Below are positions 18,671-27,017 of a stretch of DNA of 64,000 bases, one piece after another (within the stretch, counting starts at the first letter, position 1; the number at the start of each line of letters is the position of its first letter). The DNA is from CAZLMW01 sp964560875. GTDB taxonomy: Bacteria > Myxococcota_A > UBA9042. The stretch is taken from positions 1-64,000 of the forward strand of contig CAZLMW010000038.1 of assembly GCA_964560875.1 (NCBI GenBank), in the 5' to 3' direction. Both the position numbers and the translations under genes were made by a program. The notes under the pieces were generated by a model, which saw only the letters and a program-made list of their open reading frames with translations, had not been told where the DNA came from and did not search any database.

Positions 18671-21600
18671 TTGACCCCAAATCGCATCCAAATCAGCAGG
18701 TTCGTCGTCGTCACTGCGATCGCCGCTGCGCTCTTTTCGGCGTGTGGCGAGCCCGAATCGTCCGCGACACCCGTCCTCACGTTCAAGGGCAACGACGATA
18801 CCGGACCGAGCGACATCGCGACGGACACCGGTTCGACGGGCGCCTCAGACGCATCCACAGCCAAGGACGTATCGGTCAACGATGTGACGGTCAGCGACGA
18901 CGTCAGCAACGACGTCAGCGACAACAGCGACGACAGCGGAGCGAGCGACACCGGCACCCCCGACACGGGGTCTGATGCTCCGCCGTGCCAGCCATCGAGC
19001 GCCGTAACCGATACATGCGATGGAGTCGACAACGACTGCGACGGCACAATCGACGAGGACGGCTGCACCGATCACAACGCGTGCACGACGGGCGATGTGT
19101 GTAGCAACGGCACGTGCAAGCCAGGCGCCAAGCTGTCGTGTGACGACAACAACCCCTGCACCGACGACAGTTGCGATGCTGGCAGCAAAATTCAGCCCGG
19201 CGCGGGGTGCTTGCACACCACCAACAGCGCCGCTTGTGACGACGGCTCAGTGTGCACCAAGGGCGAGAGCTGCGGCGGCGGCAAATGCGTCGGAAAGCCG
19301 ATCGATTGCGATGACAAGAACGAATGCACGGACGACAAATGCGACCCGAAAGCGGGCTGCCAGAGCGTGTTGAAGGCCGGGCCGTGCGACGACGGAGACC
19401 CGTGCACCAGCGACGACACCTGTAGCGCGGGTACCTGCGCAGGCAAGAAGGCGCCGTGTAGCTGCCAGGTCGATGCCGACTGCGCCAAGGTCGATGACGG
19501 GGATCTCTGCAACGGCACCCTGAAGTGTGTCGTCAGCAACGGGCAGGGGACGTGCTCGGTCGATACGACCACCATCGTGAAATGTCCCGAGGCAAAGATC
19601 TGCACGGCCAACACCTGCAACCCGAAGACGGGCAAGTGTGTGCTGGCCAACATCGCCGATGGGCTCGTCTGCGATGACGCAAATGCCTGCACGATCGGCG
19701 ATTCTTGTTCGTCGGGCGTGTGCAAGGCGGGCTCGCCAAAGGCTTGCGACGACCTCAACCCCTGCACTTCTGACCAGTGCAGCGCCGCCGATGGGTCGTG
19801 CAAACACGCCAACAAGGCCGGTCAGTGCAACGACAACAACGCCTGCACGGTCGGGGACATCTGCGCGGCCGGAAAGTGCAAACCTGGCGCGCTCAAGTCA
19901 TGCGATGACGGCAATCCGTGCACAAAGGACAGCTGCGCGGCTGCGGCCGGCGGTGTGTGCCAGCACGAGGCGATCGGTGGCGTTTGCGATGACGGCGACG
20001 CCTGCACGACCGGGGACAAGTGCTCCACCGGGACGTGCCTCGGGCTCGAGAAGCCGTGCGGGGACAACAACCCGTGCACCACCGACTCGTGCGACAAGAA
20101 GGGCGGCTGCCAGAACGTCCCCAACGACCTGCCGTGCACCGACAAGAACCTCTGCACCGTCGGCGACAAGTGCACCAAGGGCGACTGCAAGGGCACATTC
20201 AAGCCTTGCCCTTCGGACGGCAACCCGTGCACCAAGGACGTCTGCTGGGCCGCGTCGGGGTGCCACTACGTCGCACAGGACGCCAAGAAATGCGACGACG
20301 GCAACCCCTGCACAACCGATGACGCCTGCAAGGCCAACAAATGTACTGGCAAAGGCGTGGCGTGCGACGACAACAACCCCTGCACCGTCGACGCCTGCGA
20401 TGCATCCAAGACGTGCGTAAGCGTGGCTTCGGCTGACGGCGCGGCCTGTGACGACAACGACGTCTGCACCGTCACGGGAACGTGCAAAGCCGGCAAGTGC
20501 TCCGGTCTGACCGCCAAACAGTGCGATGACAGCAACCCGTGCACGACCGATACGTGCGACGGCAACGGCAACTGCGAACATGCGTACAACAAGGCCTCGT
20601 GCGACGACGGCAACAAGTGCACGGCGCCTGATCTGTGCACATCGGGCGCCTGCAAACCGGGTGCGACCGTCAACTGCAACGACGGCAACATCTGCGCGAC
20701 CAAGAAATGCGATTCGGCCAAGGGCTGCGTGCTCACCCCCGTCGCCGGCAAGTACCGCCCCCCCTGCGACGGCCAGGTCCTCGGCGAGAGCTGCTACAAG
20801 GCGATCAAGGAGTACAAGAGCTGGTCCAACGCGCAGGCAGCCTGCAAAAACTGGGGCGGCAATCTCGCATCGATCGCCAACGCCACCGAGAATGAGTTCG
20901 TCCGCAGCGTGTCGACCAAGTGCGATGGTTTCGGCACCTCGTGGCTGTGGATCGGGCTCAACGACTTTGGCACCGAGGGCAAATATGTCTGGAGCGATGG
21001 CAGCAAGCTCACCTACAGCAAGTGGCGGCCCGGCGACCCGAACAACTGGGCCAACCAGGAAGACGCCGTCGCGATGTATCGGTCCGACGGCACCTGGATC
21101 GACTATATCCACTGGGCGGCGCTGCGATGTTTCGTCTGCGAGCGGCCGATCTCGGCCCAGTGCGACGACGGCGACAAGTGCACGACCGCCACCCGGTGCC
21201 AGCAGGACGGCAGCTGCAAGGGCAAACCGTTGGCGTGCAACGACGGCAACATCTGCACGCTCGACAGCTGCGATCCCAAGCTCGGTTGCAAGCACGCGCC
21301 GAGCAACAACGGCGGAACCTGCGCCGGCGGCGGCAAATGCAAATCGGGCGTCTGCAGCGCTGGCGGCATCGATACGCCCGCGCTCAGCTGCAAGGCGATT
21401 CGCGATGGCAACAAGGCGGCGAAAACAGGCCTCCACTGGCTCGATTCCGATGGCGCCGGGCCCGCCCAGAAATACCGAGCACACTGCGATATGACCTATG
21501 CCGGCGGCGGCTGGACGCTCGTCATGAAGACCAGCGGCAGCAAAGACACGTTCAACTACGACTCCAACTGGTGGAAGACCAAGACCCCCTACGGCGCGAA

Positions 21601-22066
21601 GTACCCCGCATTCGACAGCAACGAAGCCAAACTCGCGTCGTACTCGTCCGTTCCGTTCAAGCAGCTCCGGCTCGGGATGCGGGTCAGCGGCAAATATCGG
21701 TGGCTGGTCGTCAACTACTCCGCTTCGTCGCTCTACGCCGCTATCGCCGACGGCAAGTACCGAGCCACCAAGCGCGGCCGTGTCGCGTGGATGTCTCTTG
21801 TTTCCGGCTCATCGCTGCAGACGCTCTGCAACCGCGAGGGGTTCAACGTGTCCGCGAGCGGCGCCCATGCTCGGGTGCGTATCGGCATCGTGGGCAACCA
21901 GCAGAACAACTGTTCGTCACCCGATTCGCGGCTCGGATTTGGCGCGCGCGGCAGCACATGCGGTCAGGACAACAACAACACCTGTGGCAACGTCGGTCGG
22001 AAGAACTGCAGCGCCTCGGGCGGCGACAAGAACCTCAAGGCGTTCGGCTACGTGTTTGTCCGATAG
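18671..22066 (+). CDS. Cys-repeat surface lipoprotein with C-type lectin and fibrinogen-like domains
   Basis: The only start that gives a proper signal peptide is the TTG at 18671, preceded by GAGG. The protein is then 1131 residues. The lipobox is LFSAC (Cys25). An Asp/Ser/Val-rich linker follows, then a MopE-like motif TCDGVDNDCDGTIDE near residue 113 and a long series of CTDC-type repeats to about residue 690. Residues 696-830 form a C-type lectin-like domain (SCYKAIKEYKSWSNAQAACK, WLWIGLNDFG, GDPNNW, CFVCE). More Cys repeats and a fibrinogen-like domain from about residue 905 (AGGGWTLVM) complete it. It resembles the 2384-6280 protein but has a different set of heads. Carbohydrate binding is an inference. 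Confidence 0.85.
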   Translation: MTPNRIQISRFVVVTAIAAALFSACGEPESSATPVLTFKGNDDTGPSDIATDTGSTGASDASTAKDVSVNDVTVSDDVSNDVSDNSDDSGASDTGTPDTGSDAPPCQPSSAVTDTCDGVDNDCDGTIDEDGCTDHNACTTGDVCSNGTCKPGAKLSCDDNNPCTDDSCDAGSKIQPGAGCLHTTNSAACDDGSVCTKGESCGGGKCVGKPIDCDDKNECTDDKCDPKAGCQSVLKAGPCDDGDPCTSDDTCSAGTCAGKKAPCSCQVDADCAKVDDGDLCNGTLKCVVSNGQGTCSVDTTTIVKCPEAKICTANTCNPKTGKCVLANIADGLVCDDANACTIGDSCSSGVCKAGSPKACDDLNPCTSDQCSAADGSCKHANKAGQCNDNNACTVGDICAAGKCKPGALKSCDDGNPCTKDSCAAAAGGVCQHEAIGGVCDDGDACTTGDKCSTGTCLGLEKPCGDNNPCTTDSCDKKGGCQNVPNDLPCTDKNLCTVGDKCTKGDCKGTFKPCPSDGNPCTKDVCWAASGCHYVAQDAKKCDDGNPCTTDDACKANKCTGKGVACDDNNPCTVDACDASKTCVSVASADGAACDDNDVCTVTGTCKAGKCSGLTAKQCDDSNPCTTDTCDGNGNCEHAYNKASCDDGNKCTAPDLCTSGACKPGATVNCNDGNICATKKCDSAKGCVLTPVAGKYRPPCDGQVLGESCYKAIKEYKSWSNAQAACKNWGGNLASIANATENEFVRSVSTKCDGFGTSWLWIGLNDFGTEGKYVWSDGSKLTYSKWRPGDPNNWANQEDAVAMYRSDGTWIDYIHWAALRCFVCERPISAQCDDGDKCTTATRCQQDGSCKGKPLACNDGNICTLDSCDPKLGCKHAPSNNGGTCAGGGKCKSGVCSAGGIDTPALSCKAIRDGNKAAKTGLHWLDSDGAGPAQKYRAHCDMTYAGGGWTLVMKTSGSKDTFNYDSNWWKTKTPYGAKYPAFDSNEAKLASYSSVPFKQLRLGMRVSGKYRWLVVNYSASSLYAAIADGKYRATKRGRVAWMSLVSGSSLQTLCNREGFNVSASGAHARVRIGIVGNQQNNCSSPDSRLGFGARGSTCGQDNNNTCGNVGRKNCSASGGDKNLKAFGYVFVR

Positions 22067-22093
22067 ATGATCATCAATATGCGATTCATCAAT

Positions 22094-22140
22094 CGTCAAG
22101 TTGATAGACGGAAATGTACTGACTACAAATCAACTTGACG
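22094..22140. repeat. 12-bp perfect inverted repeat between convergent genes
   Basis: CGTCAAGTTGAT at 22094-22105 is matched by its exact complement ATCAACTTGACG at 22129-22140, with a 23-nt spacer. The stretch lies between two convergent stops (22066 and 22158) and is more AT-rich than its surroundings. It could act as a bidirectional terminator, but the long loop and lack of a clear T-run make that uncertain. A small perfect palindrome, GATGATCATC, sits right after the upstream stop. Confidence 0.45.
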
Positions 22141-22157
22141 TTCATAAATTCATTCGT

Positions 22158-22877
22158 CTAGTCGCCCTTCATCGCGTCGAAAAGCTTGCCCTTGGTGCTG
22201 TCGCTGCCTTTGACCGGTCGGAATGGGGTCAAGAACGACACCAGGTTCGCGACATTTCGTGTCTGCACGTACACGTGGCCGGTGCCGATGAAACGGCAGA
22301 CAACGCCTTCGCCGCCGAGAAAGAAGCTGCGAAACCCGCCAAACTGCTTGAGCTCGTAGCGCGCGCCTTCCGTGAACCCGACGATATGGCCGTTGTCGAC
22401 GAGCACGCCGCGGCTGACGTCGATCTTCTCGATGCCGCCGTACGCCGCGAAGAAGAGCTCGCCCGGTCCGGTCGCCTGCAGCATGAAGAAGCCTGTCCCG
22501 CTCAAAATCGAGCGCGCGCCCTGCCACTTTGTATCGATTTTTACGTCGCCGGTGTGCGCGACGTAAGCGCCAGAAAGCAACGTGAAGCTCTCCCCCGCGC
22601 GCAGCTTGATCGACTGCAAATCACCCTGCGGACCCGGCGCCAGGAGCAGCTCTTGGCCCGGTTTGGTCCCGGTGAACGTGTTCTTGAAGATCGTTTCGCC
22701 GCCGAGGAGCTTGCGTTTGGCCGCCGCGAGAAAGCCGCCCTGCATCTCGGTCGTCATCTTTACGCCGGCGGTATGGCCGACCATCGCGCCTGCTTCGGCC
22801 ACGATTCGGTCGTCGCGCATCTCGAACGTGACGCGGAGCATGCCGAACGCGGGCGATTGCAGGATCTCGGTGCGCAT
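22158..22877 (-). CDS. AIM24 family protein (copy 3 of the operon)
   Basis: The protein has 239 residues and matches the AIM24/TIGR00266 fold: repeated short beta units with AGAMVGHTAGVKMTTEMQGG, LLGGETIFKNTFTG, APGPQGDLQSI and GTGFFMLQATGPGE. This family is widespread in bacteria, where its role is poorly defined; the yeast member acts in mitochondrial inner-membrane organisation. It is the last of three tandem copies on the minus strand, 28 bp after the second. The C-terminal tail (SDSTKGKLFDAMKGD) is not shared with the other copies. Confidence 0.8.
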   Translation of the reverse strand: MRTEILQSPAFGMLRVTFEMRDDRIVAEAGAMVGHTAGVKMTTEMQGGFLAAAKRKLLGGETIFKNTFTGTKPGQELLLAPGPQGDLQSIKLRAGESFTLLSGAYVAHTGDVKIDTKWQGARSILSGTGFFMLQATGPGELFFAAYGGIEKIDVSRGVLVDNGHIVGFTEGARYELKQFGGFRSFFLGGEGVVCRFIGTGHVYVQTRNVANLVSFLTPFRPVKGSDSTKGKLFDAMKGD

Positions 22878-22905
22878 GGAATCGGGGCCTCAGTCTTGAT
22901 TCGAG

Positions 22906-23592
22906 TCAGTGTTCAATCGGGGCGAGGTGTCGGCCGGCTGCTTTGCCGTATTCGTCAGGATTCCGGGTCTGCAGGTAGACACGCCCTTTGCCTTTGAGGT
23001 GCAAGACGAGGCCTTCCCCGGACAACAGGCTGGTCAACCAATCGTCCGCCGCCTTTTGGACCGTGTAGCCGACGCCGCTGGTGAACGCGACGAGATGACC
23101 GGTGTCCACAATCAGCTCGCCGTCGAGATCGATCGCATCGATCGCTCCGAACGCGTTGAGCACCACCGGTCCGTGGCCGTGGATCTTGAGGAAAAACAGC
23201 CCTTCGCCGGAAAAGAGGCCGCCCAATCCTTCGAATCGCGTGTCGATCGAGACCGACATGGGCGCCGCCACGAAGCTTCCGCCCTGCACCATCAATTCGT
23301 GGCTGCTGTTGACCTCGTGAACCACCATGTCGCCGGGCAAGCGAGGGGCCAGCCAGACCGCTGCGTCGTTGTCGGTCGCCTTGAACGTGTTGGTGAAGAA
23401 GCTCTCGGCGCCCAGGACCTTTCGCTTGAGGCTCTTGAGCAAGCCGCCAGACGATGCGGGACCATTTGTCTCGACCTTGATGCCACCGACCATTGCCAGC
23501 ATCGCCCCGGACTCGGCGCGAATGGACTCTCCCGCGTTCATCTTCACGTGGGCGACCGATTCTGCCGGACGATGACGGACGTCGATGTGCAT
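22906..23592 (-). CDS. AIM24 family protein (copy 2 of the operon)
   Basis: The protein has 228 residues with the AIM24 signatures AESGAMLAMVGGIKVET, VLGAESFFTNTFKA, LAPRLPGDMVVHEV and GEGLFFLKIHGHGPVVLNAFG. It lies 21 bp downstream of copy 1 and 28 bp upstream of copy 3. The copies differ substantially in sequence, so the duplication is old and they may have separate roles or form a hetero-oligomer. That is inference. Confidence 0.8.
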   Translation of the reverse strand: MHIDVRHRPAESVAHVKMNAGESIRAESGAMLAMVGGIKVETNGPASSGGLLKSLKRKVLGAESFFTNTFKATDNDAAVWLAPRLPGDMVVHEVNSSHELMVQGGSFVAAPMSVSIDTRFEGLGGLFSGEGLFFLKIHGHGPVVLNAFGAIDAIDLDGELIVDTGHLVAFTSGVGYTVQKAADDWLTSLLSGEGLVLHLKGKGRVYLQTRNPDEYGKAAGRHLAPIEH

Positions 23593-23613
23593 GGTGGCGG
23601 GACTGTGTGGAAG

Positions 23614-24309
23614 CTAAAGGTTGGGGTTGAGCCAGGTCGCGAAGGCCTGGATGTTGCGCGATTGAATCCAGATGCGACCGACGCCTGAGAATGTGCAGAC
23701 AAGGCCTTCGCCGGACGCGACAAGGCCCTTGATACCGCTGCCTGCGGCGCCGATCTCGTAGTCGAGGCTGGCCTCGAACGCCACGATGTGTCCGGTATCC
23801 ACGACGTACCCGCCCCGGCACTCGATCTCGGTGATGCCGCCGTGCGCGCAGATGAAGAGGTCGCCCTCGCCGGTGCATCGCAGGAAAAACAGGCCTTCCC
23901 GGGACAGGAGGCCCCGCAGTCCGCTCCACATCAGCTCGGCCGAAACGCCGGGAGCGCTCGCCAGGTAGGAGCCGGTTTGCACGATCAATGGCGGCAGATT
24001 GGGGGTCAGTCTGCGCCGCACGATATCGCCGCCGAGCGCTGGGGCGAGGGCCAATTCGCCGTCGTCCTGGGCGGTAAACGTGTTGATGAACATCGTCTCG
24101 CCGCCGAGGAATTTGCGGGAGAGCGCGACAATGAGCGACCAAAGCCAACTGAGCACGCCGACGCTTCGCCCCGCGTTGAGGCGTGTCGTCATGCCGATGC
24201 TCGGGGTGCGGGCGATCATCGAACCCGCCTCGGTGTCGATGGACTCCCCGGCGTTGAGGCGCAGACGCAGCCAGGCGAACGCGGGACCGTACTCGATTCG
24301 ATGACGCAA
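23614..24309 (-). CDS. AIM24 family protein (copy 1 of the operon)
   Basis: The start is a TTG at 24309, 12 bp after the stop of the upstream gene. The protein has 231 residues with AIM24 features: LNAGESIDTEAGSMIARTPS, FLGGETMFINTFTAQDDG, LAPALGGDIVRRRL and EGLFFLRCTGEGDLFICAHGG. Compared with the other copies it has an extra hydrophobic insertion (VGVLSWLWSLIVALSRKFLGG) that could touch a membrane. It is first of the three copies in transcription order. Confidence 0.8.
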   Translation of the reverse strand: MRHRIEYGPAFAWLRLRLNAGESIDTEAGSMIARTPSIGMTTRLNAGRSVGVLSWLWSLIVALSRKFLGGETMFINTFTAQDDGELALAPALGGDIVRRRLTPNLPPLIVQTGSYLASAPGVSAELMWSGLRGLLSREGLFFLRCTGEGDLFICAHGGITEIECRGGYVVDTGHIVAFEASLDYEIGAAGSGIKGLVASGEGLVCTFSGVGRIWIQSRNIQAFATWLNPNL

Positions 24310-24321
24310 CTGCCGCCCCGC

Positions 24322-25422
24322 TCAGATGGATTCGTTGCCGTAGAGGGCGAGGTTCATGACGTCTTCGCTGGCGAAGCGCTGAAATGGCGGTCCGGGCCAG
24401 TTTGGGGTCGTCGGCAGGCGCTTGGCCGTTGACCCTTCCGCCATTTCGATGACCAGCGCCGAGACGGCGGCGATATGCCCGCGAATCGTCGGAAAGAGCT
24501 TCTTCAGAGGCGCCTCGTTGGCGTTGAACCGCATGATGACCGGGCCCTCGCGCTCACTTCCCCAGTTTGTCACGACGTCGATAACCGGGGTCTCTTCACC
24601 GGCGCCGGGATGGTCAACGAGCACGCCGATCGCGACGGCGAGCATCCGCGTGCGGGGCAGGGCAAAAGGCGCGTGGCCGTGCCGCTGGATGACGTACCCG
24701 GAGCCGACGCGTTTTCGGAGCGAGCATCGCTGCACCCGGGGCGCAGGAACGTGGCTGGCGGTGCCGCTGACCCACGTGTTTTCCATGTTCTCGTCGTCGA
24801 CCTGCACGACCACGCGCGGTCCGCCCGATTTGCTGGTCGCGGGTGGTGCGGTCGTCGTCGTGGTGGTCTGCGGGGCGCGTGCTTGTTCGATCTCGTCGCG
24901 GATGGCGTCGCGGTGATGGTCGGAATAGGACTCGGTCGATCCTGTGCCGGCGAGGGCGGGCCGGGCGGAACGGATCGTGCGCTTGGTCGGCTTGCTGCTG
25001 AGGTCTACAAGGGCTGTCGGCATCGAGTTGGACGCACGGAGGACGGGTACATTGTCGGGCGCCGAGTCGGGCAGATCGACCGGGCTGGAAGCGAGTTCGG
25101 ATGCGCTTGGCATGCGTGCCACGGGCGCGGTCGCTTCGGCTCTTTTCGCGGCTCCGCTCTCGGGCCGGGCGGGGGCTGCACCCTTGCGCCGCTTGCCGTC
25201 GGTCATGCGGGCTGCGCGTTTTTCGATGCGCTTGAGCGCGCCGTGCATGCTCTTGTAGCGCTTCTTCGAGTCGCCGGTGAGAACGCGCGTGGAGTCCTCG
25301 CCGTCGACGTTGCCGGGCAGACCGTCGACGTTTCCATGCCGGCCGTCGGCGGCAGGCGGCCCCTCTCCGGTTGGCAGTTGGGCCGGACCATCGTGCTTCT
25401 TGTCGCGAGGCTGGTCGGCCAT
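24322..25422 (-). CDS. Unknown protein heading the AIM24 operon
   Basis: The likely ATG is at 25422, with GGAG seven bases upstream, giving 366 residues. The frame is open further upstream to 25500, but that part would run up to the terminator of the neighbouring gene. The N-terminal half is low-complexity and charged (Lys/Arg, Pro, Ala, and a TTTTTTAPPAT run), so it is probably disordered. The C-terminal 140 residues look folded (GSGYVIQRHGHAPFALP, MLAVAIGVLVDHPGAG, GPPFQRFASEDVMNLALYG). I recognise no family. A 12-bp gap to the first AIM24 gene indicates co-transcription. No signal peptide is seen, so it is probably cytoplasmic. Confidence 0.55.
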   Translation of the reverse strand: MADQPRDKKHDGPAQLPTGEGPPAADGRHGNVDGLPGNVDGEDSTRVLTGDSKKRYKSMHGALKRIEKRAARMTDGKRRKGAAPARPESGAAKRAEATAPVARMPSASELASSPVDLPDSAPDNVPVLRASNSMPTALVDLSSKPTKRTIRSARPALAGTGSTESYSDHHRDAIRDEIEQARAPQTTTTTTAPPATSKSGGPRVVVQVDDENMENTWVSGTASHVPAPRVQRCSLRKRVGSGYVIQRHGHAPFALPRTRMLAVAIGVLVDHPGAGEETPVIDVVTNWGSEREGPVIMRFNANEAPLKKLFPTIRGHIAAVSALVIEMAEGSTAKRLPTTPNWPGPPFQRFASEDVMNLALYGNESI

Positions 25423-25512
25423 CGGACGCTCCATGCGGTGCGAAGTGGCCATCATAGTCGCTGTGTGAACGCCCGTCATCGCCCTCGTCGGAATCTGCAT
25501 CTACGACAGGCT

Positions 25513-25551
25513 TAAAAAACACGACAGGTGCGTGACCCTGTGCCACGCACC
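25513..25551 (-). terminator. Rho-independent-type terminator after the Ser/Gly-rich lipoprotein gene
   Basis: On the minus strand an 8-bp perfect stem (GGTGCGTG/CACGCACC, 25527-25534 with 25544-25551) with a 9-nt loop is followed seven bases later by a run of six T residues. It lies about 50 bp beyond the stop at 25603, in the right direction and position for termination. Confidence 0.6.
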
Positions 25552-25602
25552 CGCCGCGATCGCAGGGGTGTGAATTCTGTTTGGTGCTACACGCTGCCGT
25601 CC

Positions 25603-26682
25603 TTACAGGTTGCAGGTGTTGAAGTCGGTGTCGCAGTCATTGCTGCAGCAGTCGCTGTTCTTGGAGCACTTGCCCATGAACTTGACGCAGCCGCCGCCGC
25701 CGCTGCTGGAGCTCGAGCCGCCCGAGGACGAAGAGCTGCCGCCGCTGGAGGAGCCGCCGGAGCTGGAGCCGCCGCTGGACGAACCGCCCGAAGACGTGGA
25801 GCTGCCGCCGCTGGACGAGCCACCGGAGCTGGTCGAGGAGCCGCCGCTGCTGGAGCTCGTGCCGCCGCCCTTCTCGCACATCTTCCACTTCAGCGGGATG
25901 CAGTACTGGCCGTGGTTGCCGTTCTTGGCCTGGATGTGCAGGCACTTGATGGTGCCCGACGTTCCGCATACCTGGCCGAGCTTCTTGCCGACTTTGTGGC
26001 AGGGGATGACGCAGAAGCAGTCGCCGTTGTCCTTGAAGTTGATCCAGGAGCCGGTGGGGCAGTTGGTCGGCGGGTTCTTGTTGCACTTGAGGATGTAGTC
26101 CTTCGAGCTGCCGACGATGACGTGCTGGCCGAGCGAGAAGTTGTCGAAGCAATCTTTGCCGCCGCTGCCGCTGCCACCCGAGCTGCTGGAGCTGCTGGAC
26201 GTTGAGCTGGAGCTGGTGGACGAGCCGCCGGAGCTGCTTGACGAGCCGCCGGAGCTGGACGCGCCGGAGCTGNNNNNNNNNNNNNNNNNNNNNNNNNNNN
26301 NNNNNNNNNNNNNNNNNNNNNNNNNNNNNNNNNNNNNNNNNNNNNNNNNNNNNNNNNNNNNNNNNNNNNNNNCGCCGGAGCTGCTTGACGAGCCGCCGGA
26401 GCTGGACGCGCCGGAGCTGGTGGAGGAGCCGCCGGAGCTGCTGGACGAGCCGCCGGAGCTGCTTGACGAGCCGCCGGAGCTGGACGCGCCGGAGCTGGTG
26501 GAGGAACCGCCGGAGCTGCTGGACGCACCCGAGCTGGTGGAGGAACCGCCGGAGCTGCTGGACGCACCCGAGCTGGTGCCGCCGCTGAAGCCGCCGCCGC
26601 CCGCGCCGCTGCCGCTGACGCACCCATAAACCATCAGGGGGACCACCGCGAGGGTCGCGATGACTGTTCGGTTTGCGCGCAT
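25603..26682 (-). CDS. Ser/Gly-rich low-complexity lipoprotein with Cys-rich domains, interrupted by an assembly gap
   Basis: The ATG at 26682 follows GGAG by eight bases. The signal peptide ends in the lipobox VYGC (Cys21). A long low-complexity stretch of SSG, GASSS and GGSS units follows, broken by 100 Ns (26273-26372), so the real length is unknown. A Cys-containing domain of about 100 residues (DCFDNFSLGQHVIVG, CFCVIPCHKVGKK) comes next, then a second Ser/Gly stretch and a C-terminal knot with CSKNSDCCSNDCDTDFNTC. The protein is probably surface-anchored with flexible spacers between small disulfide domains. The function is unknown. The repeats are almost certainly why the assembly broke here. 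Confidence 0.75.
   Translation of the reverse strand: MRANRTVIATLAVVPLMVYGCVSGSGAGGGGFSGGTSSGASSSSGGSSTSSGASSSSGGSSTSSGASSSGGSSSSSGGSSSSSGGSSTSSGASSSGGSSSSSGXXXXXXXXXXXXXXXXXXXXXXXXXXXXXXXXXXSSGASSSGGSSSSSGGSSTSSSSTSSSSSSSGGSGSGGKDCFDNFSLGQHVIVGSSKDYILKCNKNPPTNCPTGSWINFKDNGDCFCVIPCHKVGKKLGQVCGTSGTIKCLHIQAKNGNHGQYCIPLKWKMCEKGGGTSSSSGGSSTSSGGSSSGGSSTSSGGSSSGGSSSGGSSSGGSSSSSGGSSSSSGGGGCVKFMGKCSKNSDCCSNDCDTDFNTCNL
26273..26372. other. Assembly gap of 100 Ns
   Basis: Exactly 100 N characters interrupt the Ser/Gly repeats of the lipoprotein gene. The round number suggests a default scaffold gap, so the number of missing repeats is unknown. The reading frame matches on both sides as drawn, but this cannot be relied on. 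Confidence 0.95.
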
Positions 26683-26784
26683 GGTTGATTCTCCTTGGTC
26701 TCTTCGCTGCCGCGTCCATCGTGCGGCTGGGTTTTGTCTGCGTGGTTCGCTCGTTTGTGGTCGCCGGGATGGGCGGCTCATTTG

Positions 26785-26984
26785 GTGTCGACCCCTGGGG
26801 TTGTCGCGAACCAATTGGTCCGACCGTTTTTGGATTGGTGAACCAATTCAGCGGGTCGACACAAATGGCTTCTATCCACGCAAATGACCGGTGTCAAGCG
26901 TTTCTCGCAAGGGAAATGCAAAAAATCGGCCGGATCAAGAGGACAGGTGGTCATACCAATTCGGTTCTTTCTGTCTTACCAATT
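26785..26984. promoter_or_regulatory. Repeat-rich intergenic region with ACCAATT boxes, candidate GntR operators
   Basis: The 335 bp between the lipoprotein gene (start 26682) and the regulator gene (start 27018) hold no gene. They contain ACCAATTGGT (26810-26819), ATTGGT-GA-ACCAAT (26834-26847), ACCAATTCGGT (26955-26965) and ACCAATT (26978-26984). TTGGTCCGACC, which overlaps the first box, resembles the TGGTCnGACCA core of FadR-type operators. A 10-bp inverted repeat, GTGTCGACCC (26785-26794) and GGGTCGACAC (26853-26862), frames the first boxes. The region is a plausible site for autoregulation and for control of the divergent gene. Confidence 0.5.
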
Positions 26985-27017
26985 GACGCGAACGGGCGTC
27001 GCTGCCACCATCGCGGC

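Noticed and set aside
26117..26629. Plus-strand frame coding for Pro/Glu/Leu-rich repeats (PPELLDEPPEL)
   Set aside because: It is the antisense of the Ser/Gly repeats of the minus-strand lipoprotein, which has a proper start, ribosome site and lipobox.
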